Assembly: GCA_016929875.1 (NCBI GenBank)
Contig: JAFGHZ010000004.1
Location: forward strand, 1-17,120
Direction of reading: 5' to 3'
Length of the DNA: 17,120 nucleotides
DNA from: Dehalococcoidales bacterium
GTDB taxonomy: Bacteria > Chloroflexota > Dehalococcoidia > Dehalococcoidales > Fen-1064
Shown here: piece after piece, positions 8,185 through 14,430 of the stretch
How the letters are laid out: every line of letters begins with the position of its first letter
Numbering within the stretch: position 1 is the stretch's first letter
Notes under the pieces: model-generated
What the model was told of the DNA's origin: nothing
Databases searched by the model: none
The model's input: only the letters and a program-made list of their open reading frames with translations
Position numbers and translations under genes: made by a program

Positions 8185-8214
8185 ATTAAACCACAATATA
8201 TTGTGGTTTGTCAA
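8185..8214 (-). promoter_or_regulatory. Promoter of the nrdR-nrdJ operon
   Basis: On the minus strand a perfect -35 TTGACA (8214-8209) and a -10 TTTAAT (8190-8185, 5 of 6 to TATAAT) are separated by 18 bp. Transcription would begin near 8178, giving a leader of about 47 nt before ATG 8131. That is too short for a cobalamin riboswitch. The spacer is filled by the NrdR-box palindrome. Confidence 0.75.
8188..8209. promoter_or_regulatory. NrdR box (operator), perfect 22-bp palindrome
   Basis: The core CCACAATATATTGTGG (8191-8206) is a perfect inverted repeat matching the known NrdR-box pattern acaCwAtATaTwGtgt at its conserved centre. The symmetry extends three more bases on each side (AAA/TTT) to 22 bp. 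It fills the -35/-10 spacer of the nrdR promoter, so a bound repressor would directly block RNA polymerase. The assignment rests on motif match plus its position upstream of nrdR. Confidence 0.85.
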
Positions 8215-8300
8215 GCACTGACCACGTGTAATTAATTGATGAGCCAATAAATTTTTTCAGTTGAAATTATACTACAGAAAAGCGCAATATTGAATGCTTG

Positions 8301-8356
8301 AAAAATAATTAGGGTGCTATCGGGTAGACCGGTGGTTGGTCTACCCAATAACACCC
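8301..8356 (-). terminator. Intrinsic terminator after ftsZ
   Basis: On the minus strand a 19-bp stem (arms 8356-8338 and 8330-8312) closes a 7-nt loop (8337-8331) and is followed by TAATTATTTTT. The two positions that mismatch in DNA become G.U pairs only in minus-strand RNA, so the stem is fully paired in that direction. It lies about 60 nt after the ftsZ stop and insulates the nrd promoter from division-gene transcription. Confidence 0.93.
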
Positions 8357-8416
8357 CTACTAAAGAGTTCAGGCTGTCAGAAGATTAAATCCTAGCCTTC
8401 TCTCAGTCTCGAGTAT

Positions 8417-9559
8417 TTACCTGTCCCAGGAAGAATAAGCGGGCGCCTTGTTCGTTTTCTGAACCATCGGTGCCGGTTCGGGCATACGCCGCTGGGAGTA
8501 CTGTGCACGGCGTAAGAAAGCAGGAATGTCCATCTGTTCTTCGCTGGTCCTCAGGTCTTTCAGATATCCACTTACTTCCGCCTCGTTGACCATGTTTCCG
8601 CTCAAGGATGAAGCCTGGAAACCGGTAGCGATAAGGGTAATCTTGATATCTTTGTCCATACGAGAATCACGGACCACACCGAAGATAATGTTTGCCTCGG
8701 GGTCAACAGCCTGCTTGATGACTTCGGCCGCTTCGTTGACTTCGAAGAGGGACATATTTTCGCCACCGACGATGTCGAATAGCACACCCTTGGCGCCGGA
8801 CACAGACACATCCAGTAACGGGCTTGCCAGAGCGTTTTTTGCGGCATCTACAGCGCGATTCTGTCCGCTGCCTTTACCAATCGACATCCAGGCAGGACCC
8901 GCATCTTTCATTATCGACCTGACATCGGCAAAGTCCAGATTAATCATACCGGGGACGGTAATGACCTGGGCGATTGCCTGCACACCATGGCAAAGCACTT
9001 CGTCAGCCAGTCTGAAAGCGGCATCGACACCAGTCTTCTGATCGCAAAGGGTAAATAACCTGTCGTTCGGGATGATGATCAAGGTATCGACCAGAGGCAT
9101 TAAAGTTTTAATGCCCTCTTCAGCTACCTTCATGCGATGAGTACCTTCGAAAGCGAAAGGTTTTGTAACGACCGCGATAGTAAGAGCACCGCTCTGCTTG
9201 GCAACATCAGCGACAACGGCGGCAGAACCGGTACCGGTACCGCCGCCCATACCAGCGGTAAGGAACACCATCTCGGCGCCGTTGACTACTTCTCTAATTT
9301 CATCACGGCATTCCTCGGCTGCCTTCTGACCGACATGGTGGTCGCCACCAGCACCCAGACCTCTTACCAGCTTTTCGCCGAGCTGGATACGAGTTGGCGC
9401 CTCGGTGATTGCCAGAGATTGGGCATCCGTATTCATGGCGATAAACTCTACGCCATCGACTCCGTCTCTGACCATACGAGTAACTGCATTGGAACCGCCA
9501 CCACCCAAACCAACAACTTTTATTCGAACCGGACTAGCGGAAAAACTTGAACGTGCCAT
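8417..9559 (-). CDS. ftsZ: Cell division protein FtsZ
   Basis: Tubulin-like GTPase that polymerises into the division ring. It has 380 residues. The G-box GGGTGTGS is at 105-112, the nucleotide loop VVGLGGGGSNA is near the N-terminus, and the T7 catalytic loop NLDFADV is near 207-213. The start ATG has a strong Shine-Dalgarno (AGGAGG, about 9 nt away). The C-terminus is unusual: the conserved partner-binding peptide DIPAFLRR (344-351) comes after a linker of only about 30 residues. It is then followed by about 29 more residues rich in Pro, Gln and Arg ending SSWDR, whereas this peptide normally lies at or close to the end. It is the last gene of the mraZ-rsmH-ftsA-ftsZ unit and is followed by a strong terminator. 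Confidence 0.97.
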   Translation of the reverse strand: MARSSFSASPVRIKVVGLGGGGSNAVTRMVRDGVDGVEFIAMNTDAQSLAITEAPTRIQLGEKLVRGLGAGGDHHVGQKAAEECRDEIREVVNGAEMVFLTAGMGGGTGTGSAAVVADVAKQSGALTIAVVTKPFAFEGTHRMKVAEEGIKTLMPLVDTLIIIPNDRLFTLCDQKTGVDAAFRLADEVLCHGVQAIAQVITVPGMINLDFADVRSIMKDAGPAWMSIGKGSGQNRAVDAAKNALASPLLDVSVSGAKGVLFDIVGGENMSLFEVNEAAEVIKQAVDPEANIIFGVVRDSRMDKDIKITLIATGFQASSLSGNMVNEAEVSGYLKDLRTSEEQMDIPAFLRRAQYSQRRMPEPAPMVQKTNKAPAYSSWDR

Positions 9560-9607
9560 TAATATATCCTCCTAAATCTTTGATTAAGTCAATTATTTTG
9601 ATTATTT

Positions 9608-10840
9608 TTAGCTCGGTACTTGTTTACCGAACAGCCCTCTGATACGAGACACCAGACCGACAATCCTGGTAGAGAAACTTTCGCTGGGTGTTCTGACGGT
9701 ACTCTTGGGTTTTGCGCCCCAGAGTAAAAGACCAACAGCCGTCGAGTATGTCGGGTCAGTCAATTGATCACTAATACCGTAGATATTAAGCGGTGCACCG
9801 ACCCTCACCGGCATCTTTAAAATGTCTCTGCCAAGAACATCGATGCCTGCTAGATTGGCACTACCACCAGTAAGAACCAATCCACCAGGTACCAGCGTAT
9901 CCTGTTCGCCACGAGGAAGTTCCAGAACGATGAGTCTCAAGATTTCTTCCATACGAGCACGGATGATGTCGCACAATCCCTGATAAGAAATATTGTGGCC
10001 GTTTTGTGCGATAGAATCGTTACCATCTGCTTTGCCTTCGTAAACCGGGAGAGCAGTGCCGTATTTCTTCTTCATTTCTTCGGCAACATCGAATGGTAAT
10101 CCAAGTCCGATAGCAATATCTCTGGTCATCTGGTAACCGGCAACGGGTACGACAGCCGTGTGCCAGATACTGCCATCCTTGAAGACGGAGATATCGGTCG
10201 TGCCGCCGCCGATATCAGCCAAAATGACGCCTGCCTGTTTGTCATCTTCAGTCAGTACCGCTTCACTACTGGCTAATGCCTCGAAAACGAGGTCCTCAAC
10301 ATCCACACCGACCCCACGGATGCATTTGACCAGATTCTGGACGGAAGAAACGCCGGCTGTGATTACGTGGGTCTCCGCATCCAATTTGAAACCATGCATC
10401 CCGACAGGATTTTGAACTCCATCCTGCCCATCGACTGCATAGCTGCGCGGGATAATGTGGAGAAGTTTTTGCTCGCTCGGCATCTTGACGCTCTGAGCAT
10501 TCATTAACACCCTGCGCAAATCATCGGGACGCACCAATCTGTCATTACGGGTTACCGCAACCACACCCCGATTGTTCTGCCCGCTGACGTTACGTCCGGT
10601 GACGCCAACATAGGCAGAATCGATTCTGTAGCCACTGGACTGTTCCGCTTTCTTCACGGAATCGCGGATAGTCTGCTTGGCTTCGTTGATGTTGACTACC
10701 ATCCCCTTGTGCATTCCTTTAGAAGGCACCCGCCCAACCCCGGCGATGCGCATGCGGCCCGCATCGTCTACCTCAGCAATGAGCGTACAAACTTTGGTAG
10801 TACCTACATCAATTGCTGAAATTGTTTTCCTTTTGCCCAT
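9608..10840 (-). CDS. ftsA: Cell division protein FtsA
   Basis: Actin-fold ATPase that tethers FtsZ filaments to the membrane. It has 410 residues, normal for the family. The phosphate-binding loops are visible: AIDVGTTKVCTLIAEV at the N-terminus, ILADIGGGTTDISVF in the middle and LVLTGGSANLAGI near the end. The C-terminal amphipathic helix needed for membrane attachment is present (STRIVGLVSRIRGLFGK, with hydrophobic residues alternating with Arg/Lys). ATG has an AGGAGG Shine-Dalgarno. It sits between rsmH (53 bp upstream) and ftsZ (48 bp downstream). Here ftsA follows rsmH directly, with none of the ftsL, ftsI, mur, ftsW or ftsQ genes that usually lie between them. Confidence 0.96.
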   Translation of the reverse strand: MGKRKTISAIDVGTTKVCTLIAEVDDAGRMRIAGVGRVPSKGMHKGMVVNINEAKQTIRDSVKKAEQSSGYRIDSAYVGVTGRNVSGQNNRGVVAVTRNDRLVRPDDLRRVLMNAQSVKMPSEQKLLHIIPRSYAVDGQDGVQNPVGMHGFKLDAETHVITAGVSSVQNLVKCIRGVGVDVEDLVFEALASSEAVLTEDDKQAGVILADIGGGTTDISVFKDGSIWHTAVVPVAGYQMTRDIAIGLGLPFDVAEEMKKKYGTALPVYEGKADGNDSIAQNGHNISYQGLCDIIRARMEEILRLIVLELPRGEQDTLVPGGLVLTGGSANLAGIDVLGRDILKMPVRVGAPLNIYGISDQLTDPTYSTAVGLLLWGAKPKSTVRTPSESFSTRIVGLVSRIRGLFGKQVPS

Positions 10841-10893
10841 TATTTTTCCTCCTAGGTAAATTTTGTTTTTCTTCGGGTATCTATCTTTATCTC

Positions 10894-11892
10894 TTAATTC
10901 AGAGAGAAACCCCTTTGTCCAAAACCCGGCCGGCTGTTTTTACGATATCCGTACGGTTTACTGTCGCTATCGATGCGCTCTGCCACTCTCATCCGGGCAC
11001 TGCGACTACGCGGGTTTTGTTCTATCTCCTGTTCGGAAGGAGTAATCACCTTCTTATTTATCAGTCGCATGGTTGCTTTATGCCCGCACCGGCAGACAGG
11101 CATTCTCGGAGGACACAAACAGTCTCGAGATTCTCTCTGCATAAAATGTTTCACGATGCGGTCCTCCAGAGAGTGATAACTGATAACGACCAATCGTCCG
11201 CCGATACCAAGCAATTCGGTCGTTTTCCTGAGGGCTTCTTCCAGATGTTCCAGTTCCTCGTTAACGGCGATGCGAAGTGCTTGAAAGGTTCTAGTGGCAG
11301 GATGAATTCTGCCTTTCCTGCCACCGACGGCCTCTTCTACTACAGAAGCCAAACGGAGCGTGGTATAAATCGGTCTTGCCTGAACGATACGACGGGCGAT
11401 TCTATAACTGTTATCTTCCTCGCCGTAACTCCGGATGATATTCGCCAGGTCGCTTTCCGAATAAGTATTCACGATGTCGGAAGCAGTAATCTTCTGTTCG
11501 GGATTGAAACGCATATCCAGGTCTGCTTCGTGCTGGAAACTGAAACCGCGGGGGTCGTTAGCCAATTGCAGAGATGACAACCCTAGGTCCATGAGAATTC
11601 CGTGAACGGGGTAAAAGTTATAGCGACGACAAATATCGTCCAGATTTGCGAAATTAGCATTAACTAATAGTGCAGAATAAGCAAAACGTGAAAGGTTTAA
11701 GGTCGCAGTCCTTATCGCCTCAGGGTCAGCATCGATACCCAGCAATTGCCCGCCGGGTGAACTGTGGTCCAATATTGCTCTGGCATGACCGCCACCACCC
11801 AGAGTACAGTCGATATAACGTCCGCCCGGTTGAACGGCAAGAGCTGTAACGACCTCTTTGAGTAGCACTGGCTTGTGGGCGACCGACAACAT
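10894..11892 (-). CDS. rsmH: 16S rRNA (cytosine-N4)-methyltransferase RsmH (MraW)
   Basis: SAM-dependent enzyme that N4-methylates C1402 (E. coli numbering) in the decoding centre of 16S rRNA. It has 332 residues, close to the usual 310 or so with a basic tail. It starts MLSVAHKPVLLKEVV and contains the SAM-binding motif DCTLGGGGHARAIL (28-41), the acidic GIDADPEAI strand, GILMDLGLSS and VISYHSLEDRIVKHF, all characteristic of the family. The C-terminal region ends in the usual NPRSRSARMRVAER segment plus about 30 residues. The AAGGAG Shine-Dalgarno overlaps the mraZ stop codon; the gap to mraZ is 11 bp. Its place right after mraZ is near-universal in bacteria. Confidence 0.97.
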   Translation of the reverse strand: MLSVAHKPVLLKEVVTALAVQPGGRYIDCTLGGGGHARAILDHSSPGGQLLGIDADPEAIRTATLNLSRFAYSALLVNANFANLDDICRRYNFYPVHGILMDLGLSSLQLANDPRGFSFQHEADLDMRFNPEQKITASDIVNTYSESDLANIIRSYGEEDNSYRIARRIVQARPIYTTLRLASVVEEAVGGRKGRIHPATRTFQALRIAVNEELEHLEEALRKTTELLGIGGRLVVISYHSLEDRIVKHFMQRESRDCLCPPRMPVCRCGHKATMRLINKKVITPSEQEIEQNPRSRSARMRVAERIDSDSKPYGYRKNSRPGFGQRGFSLN

Positions 11893-11903
11893 TTTTCGGC
11901 TCC

Positions 11904-12329
11904 TTAACGTTTCTCAAGGGTTTCAATAATTTGCCATGCCTGTGCAAGACTATTAGTTTTCTCATCTTCCCACAATTTCTTATCCCATATCTCGAGGTAA
12001 GTATTGTCTCCCGCAACTACCACTTCCTCAGTAATGCCGGCATACTGTCTGAGAGGAGCAGGCAAAGCAATTCTGCCCTGCCCGTCAAGGTTCAGATGGA
12101 ATGCTGTAGAGAAAAGTGCGCGGTTGAGCTTTCTCATTTTGCTCGATGCGATAGCACCGATAGATAGGCTTTCAGATATTCTTTTCCATTCTGTTGGAGT
12201 ATAGGCAAAGACACATTTTTCGGGACCGGGAACAAGTATAACGCCGTCCCCCAGTTCGGTACGGAACTTAGGAGGGACCGGCACTCTCCCCTTTTCGTCT
12301 AGCTTGTAATTGTATTCGCCCAAAAACAT
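11904..12329 (-). CDS. mraZ: Transcriptional regulator MraZ
   Basis: Ring-forming AbrB-fold DNA-binding protein that represses the division gene cluster it heads. 141 residues with two copies of the SpoVT/AbrB-like fold: MFLGEYNYKLDEKGRVPVPPKFR at the N-terminus and HLNLDGQGRIALPAPLRQYAG in the second half, both with the DxxGR core. I chose ATG 12329 since the family begins MFxGEY. An in-frame TTG at 12350 would add seven residues with no family support. The Shine-Dalgarno is weak (GAGAG), unlike rsmH, ftsA and ftsZ downstream, suggesting lower translation of the regulator. Three phased MraZ-type repeats lie 49-73 bp upstream of the start. Confidence 0.95.
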   Translation of the reverse strand: MFLGEYNYKLDEKGRVPVPPKFRTELGDGVILVPGPEKCVFAYTPTEWKRISESLSIGAIASSKMRKLNRALFSTAFHLNLDGQGRIALPAPLRQYAGITEEVVVAGDNTYLEIWDKKLWEDEKTNSLAQAWQIIETLEKR

Positions 12330-12377
12330 CTGTCGCTCTCTGTACCCCAACCCCTGATTTCTGGTTTAGCCCTATCA

Positions 12378-12402
12378 CCACACTTCTCCCCACTTTCCCC
12401 CA
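12378..12402 (-). promoter_or_regulatory. MraZ operator: three direct repeats
   Basis: On the minus strand TGGGG (12402-12398), TGGGG (12392-12388) and TGTGG (12382-12378) are separated by exactly 5 nt, a 10-bp period. Known MraZ sites are three or more TGGGN repeats with 5-nt spacers, so the match is close; the third repeat has one change. They lie immediately downstream of the inferred transcription start. Confidence 0.8.
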
Positions 12403-12411
12403 ATATTTACC

Positions 12412-12440
12412 ATTTTCGCACATAACATAATAAATGTCAA
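12412..12440 (-). promoter_or_regulatory. Promoter of the mraZ-rsmH-ftsA-ftsZ operon
   Basis: Minus-strand -35 TTGACA (12440-12435) is perfect; 17 bp later GAAAAT (12417-12412) matches TATAAT at 4 of 6. Transcription would begin near 12405, just before the MraZ repeats, with a leader of about 75 nt. The weak -10 is the main uncertainty. Confidence 0.6.
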
Positions 12441-12555
12441 TAGCACAGGCTCGATTTTTGAGGATTTTTGAAAGTATATTTTTTATTCAGGAAATTGCCT
12501 GTTTGTCAGGTAAAATTCGGGGAGCAATGCCTTACTTTCACAAATGCCCTCGCTG

Positions 12556-12564
12556 TGATAAAAT
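12556..12564 (+). promoter_or_regulatory. Possible extended -10 promoter for trmD
   Basis: TGATAAAAT (TGN plus TAAAAT, 5 of 6 to TATAAT) lies about 48 nt before the trmD ATG; no convincing -35 is seen at the right distance. The rest of the divergent gap 12441-12611 is AT-rich and shows no gene, clear hairpin or repeat. Confidence 0.35.
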
Positions 12565-12611
12565 GGAATCCCTGTGAACGTCAAATTTACAGGCACAGGA
12601 TTCGCTCTGCA

Positions 12612-13331
12612 ATGCAAATTTTTATTCTGACTCTTTTTCCGGAAATGTTTGAAGGGCCTTTCAAATGCGGCCTCTTTCAGAAAGCCGTCGCTAGCGGCGT
12701 GGTGAAAGTGGACATTCGCAATATCCGCGACTATACCCACGACAAGCACCATACCACCGATGATTATCCTTACGGCGGCGGCGCCGGTATGGTAATGAAA
12801 CCGGAGCCGATTTTCGAGGCCGTAGAGGCAATTAAAGCCGGAATCCCTGCCGGAGAAAAAGTCCCCGTAATTCTGCTCACTCCGCAAGGGAGGGTCCTGT
12901 CCCAGGAAATTGCCAAAGAACTAACACAATTTAATTACATGATTTTCATTTGCGGACAGTATGAAGGAATCGATGAAAGGATACGCGAGCACATCGTTAC
13001 GGATGAAATCAGTATTGGTGACTACATTCTCAGCGGCGGCGAATTGGCCGCGATGGTCGTCATCAATACGGTGGGCAGGCTCCTCCCCGGCTTCCTCGGT
13101 TCCCCCGAATCGCTATTCTCCGAATCTCACACCGACGGCTTACTGGAATACCCTCAATACACCCGTCCGCAGGAATTCCGCGGCTGGCCGGTCCCTGAAG
13201 TCCTGCTCTCCGGAAACCACGCTCAAATTGCCAAGTGGCGGCAGGAGCAGTCGGAAATCCGCACCGAGACCCGCAGGCCGGATATGGGAAAAAGGTGGCG
13301 GCTTACTAAAATGGAAAATGGTCTGGGCTAA
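12612..13331 (+). CDS. trmD: tRNA (guanine37-N1)-methyltransferase
   Basis: Methylates G37 next to the anticodon of several tRNAs, preventing +1 frameshifts. 239 residues, normal length. SPOUT-fold hallmarks: start MQIFILTLFPEMF, DYPYGGGAGMVMKPEP (about 55-70), and the trefoil-knot SAM site made of VILLTPQGRVLS, FICGQYEGIDERI and EISIGDYILSGGE. I chose ATG 12612 because the family begins here; the open frame back to 12468 has no family similarity. A Shine-Dalgarno-like AGGA is at 12597-12600, rather far (11 nt). It runs divergently from mraZ. Normally rplS follows directly; here an unrelated AT-rich gene separates them. Confidence 0.96.
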   Translation: MQIFILTLFPEMFEGPFKCGLFQKAVASGVVKVDIRNIRDYTHDKHHTTDDYPYGGGAGMVMKPEPIFEAVEAIKAGIPAGEKVPVILLTPQGRVLSQEIAKELTQFNYMIFICGQYEGIDERIREHIVTDEISIGDYILSGGELAAMVVINTVGRLLPGFLGSPESLFSESHTDGLLEYPQYTRPQEFRGWPVPEVLLSGNHAQIAKWRQEQSEIRTETRRPDMGKRWRLTKMENGLG

Positions 13332-13367
13332 AATAAACATGAACAGCGATATACCTGAAGGATAAAT

Positions 13368-13823
13368 ATGGAAGATTTGGAAGTAATTTTATCGGGGATG
13401 CCTAACATAGGGATTAATTCTTTAAAAGCCAATTTGATTATTACTAATAAGAGGTTAATATTTCTTCACCACTTTGGTACTCAAAATACTACAGAACAAA
13501 TTGTTGGAGACATCGACAAACTTTTTAGCGCAATTAAGGAACTATCTAAAAATAATCCAATAAACCAAATATTAGATGAAATTATTGAATCGAATATGTT
13601 AAATCGCTCTTTTTATTATAAAGACATAAAAGAAGCCAGAATCAAAAATTCTACACACTGGTGGAACGTAAATGCCATTGTAATAAAAGGAACGGCTATT
13701 ATGGGTGACAAAAAACTGTTAAAATTCACGGATCAATATGTGATTAGCAAGGACCAATGTAAACAATTATCAGATGAGCTGATTACAGTCGAATGGCTAA
13801 AAGAGAAACTGTCCATTATGTAA
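13368..13823 (+). CDS. Small AT-rich protein of unknown function, possible bacterial PH/GRAM-like domain
   Basis: 151 residues, not recognised. The segment ANLIITNKRLIFLHHF (21-36) resembles the strand pattern L-x-x-TNKRLIF that opens many bacterial PH-like and GRAM domains. A helical stretch follows (about 45-75) and then two more beta-type segments (YYKDIKEARIKN, NVNAIVIKGTAIMG). The end QCKQLSDELITVEWLKEKL looks like the closing helix of such folds. No signal peptide or membrane helix is seen. AAGGA at 13358-13362, 5 nt before ATG, is a good ribosome site, so it is probably expressed with trmD. Base composition differs sharply: two sampled 60-base lines are about 30% GC against about 60% in a sampled trmD line. 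That suggests a recent arrival. The domain call is tentative. Confidence 0.75.
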   Translation: MEDLEVILSGMPNIGINSLKANLIITNKRLIFLHHFGTQNTTEQIVGDIDKLFSAIKELSKNNPINQILDEIIESNMLNRSFYYKDIKEARIKNSTHWWNVNAIVIKGTAIMGDKKLLKFTDQYVISKDQCKQLSDELITVEWLKEKLSIM

Positions 13824-13879
13824 TAGAATTATCGTATCTATTTCGAAATGACATACTACCAGCATTGCAAATCTCTATC

Positions 13880-13908
13880 CTGACAAGCGCAATTCGTGTT
13901 ATAATAAT
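13880..13908 (+). promoter_or_regulatory. Promoter of rplS
   Basis: An extended -10 TGTTATAAT (13897-13905) with a perfect TATAAT core lies just before rplS. CTGACA at 13880-13885 could be the -35, but is only 14 bp from that core; with 17 bp spacing it pairs instead with AATAAT at 13903-13908. Either way transcription starts near 13912-13915, giving rplS its own start after the AT-rich gene. Confidence 0.6.
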
Positions 13909-13937
13909 AAGGTTATACAAACCAGGAGTCTATCGAA

Positions 13938-14387
13938 ATGAAAATCACCGAACTGACCGGCGTCAAGCCGAACAAAAAAGTACCGTCCCTCTCCCCCGGG
14001 GATACCGTAAAAGTAGGTATCAGGATAAAAGAGGGCGATAAGGAACGCGTGCAACCATTCCAGGGAGTGGTCATACGCATTAGAAACGGCGAAGGCGGCG
14101 GTAGTTTTACCCTGAGACGTGTCGCTTACGGGGTAGGGATAGAACGAACTTTCCCGATGGCTTCTCCCCTGTTGGAAAATATCCAGGTAGTCCGTCACGG
14201 TAAAGTACGCCGTGCCAAGCTTTATTACCTGCGCGGACTCAGCGCCAAGAAAGCCCGCATCAAGGAAAAGCGGTTCCCCAAGGAACTGGTAATAACTCCC
14301 GAGCCTGAGCCTGAGCCGGTAGCGGAACAACCACCAGTAGAGCAACCGCAAGCAGAACAGACGCAGACAGAACAACCGCAGGCATAA
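13938..14387 (+). CDS. rplS: 50S ribosomal protein L19
   Basis: Ribosomal protein at the interface between the subunits. Residues 1 to about 117 match the full-length family: PSLSPGDTVKVGIRIKEGDK, RVQPFQGVVIRIRNGEGGGS, FTLRRVAYGVGIERTFP, then KVRRAKLYYLRGLSAKKARIKEK. At 149 residues it is about 30 longer than usual. The extra C-terminal tail is low-complexity Pro/Glu/Gln with a triple PE start and EQPQA-type repeats. The ATG has AGGAG at 13924-13928, 9 nt upstream. It has its own promoter just upstream and is followed by priA after 43 bp. Confidence 0.97.
   Translation: MKITELTGVKPNKKVPSLSPGDTVKVGIRIKEGDKERVQPFQGVVIRIRNGEGGGSFTLRRVAYGVGIERTFPMASPLLENIQVVRHGKVRRAKLYYLRGLSAKKARIKEKRFPKELVITPEPEPEPVAEQPPVEQPQAEQTQTEQPQA
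14298..14384 (+). repeat. Low-complexity Pro/Glu/Gln-coding repeat in rplS
   Basis: The 3' end of rplS starts with tandem GAGCCT/GAGCCG codon pairs (PEPEPEP) and continues with irregular repeats of a GAACAACCGCAG-like unit coding EQPQ or EQTQ. Slippage or unit duplication within the gene probably produced the tail. Confidence 0.7.
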
Positions 14388-14430
14388 ATAAGCTTCTTAC
14401 TCAAGCAAGCGCGTCTCTCTGGAGCACAGG

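Noticed and set aside
8266..8294. Second promoter for nrdR on the minus strand
   Set aside because: A perfect TATAAT is present (8271-8266), but the best -35 at 17 bp (TTCAAT) matches only 3 of 6. The nearer promoter with TTGACA is much better.
9561..9592. Separate ftsZ promoter (TTGACT and TATATT)
   Set aside because: The spacing is 20 bp and the -10 would fall between the Shine-Dalgarno and the ATG, so it could not produce a usable message.
10813..11577. 254-residue open frame on the + strand
   Set aside because: It is antisense to rsmH and the ftsA start, has no recognisable domain, and is explained as a shadow of rsmH.
12330..12350. Upstream TTG start for MraZ
   Set aside because: It adds seven residues before the conserved MFLGEY start, which has a normal ATG.
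12468..12611. 48-residue N-terminal extension of TrmD
   Set aside because: The frame is open but has no family similarity, and TrmD proteins begin at MQIFxLTLFPEMF, encoded from 12612. The region more likely holds the trmD leader and promoter.
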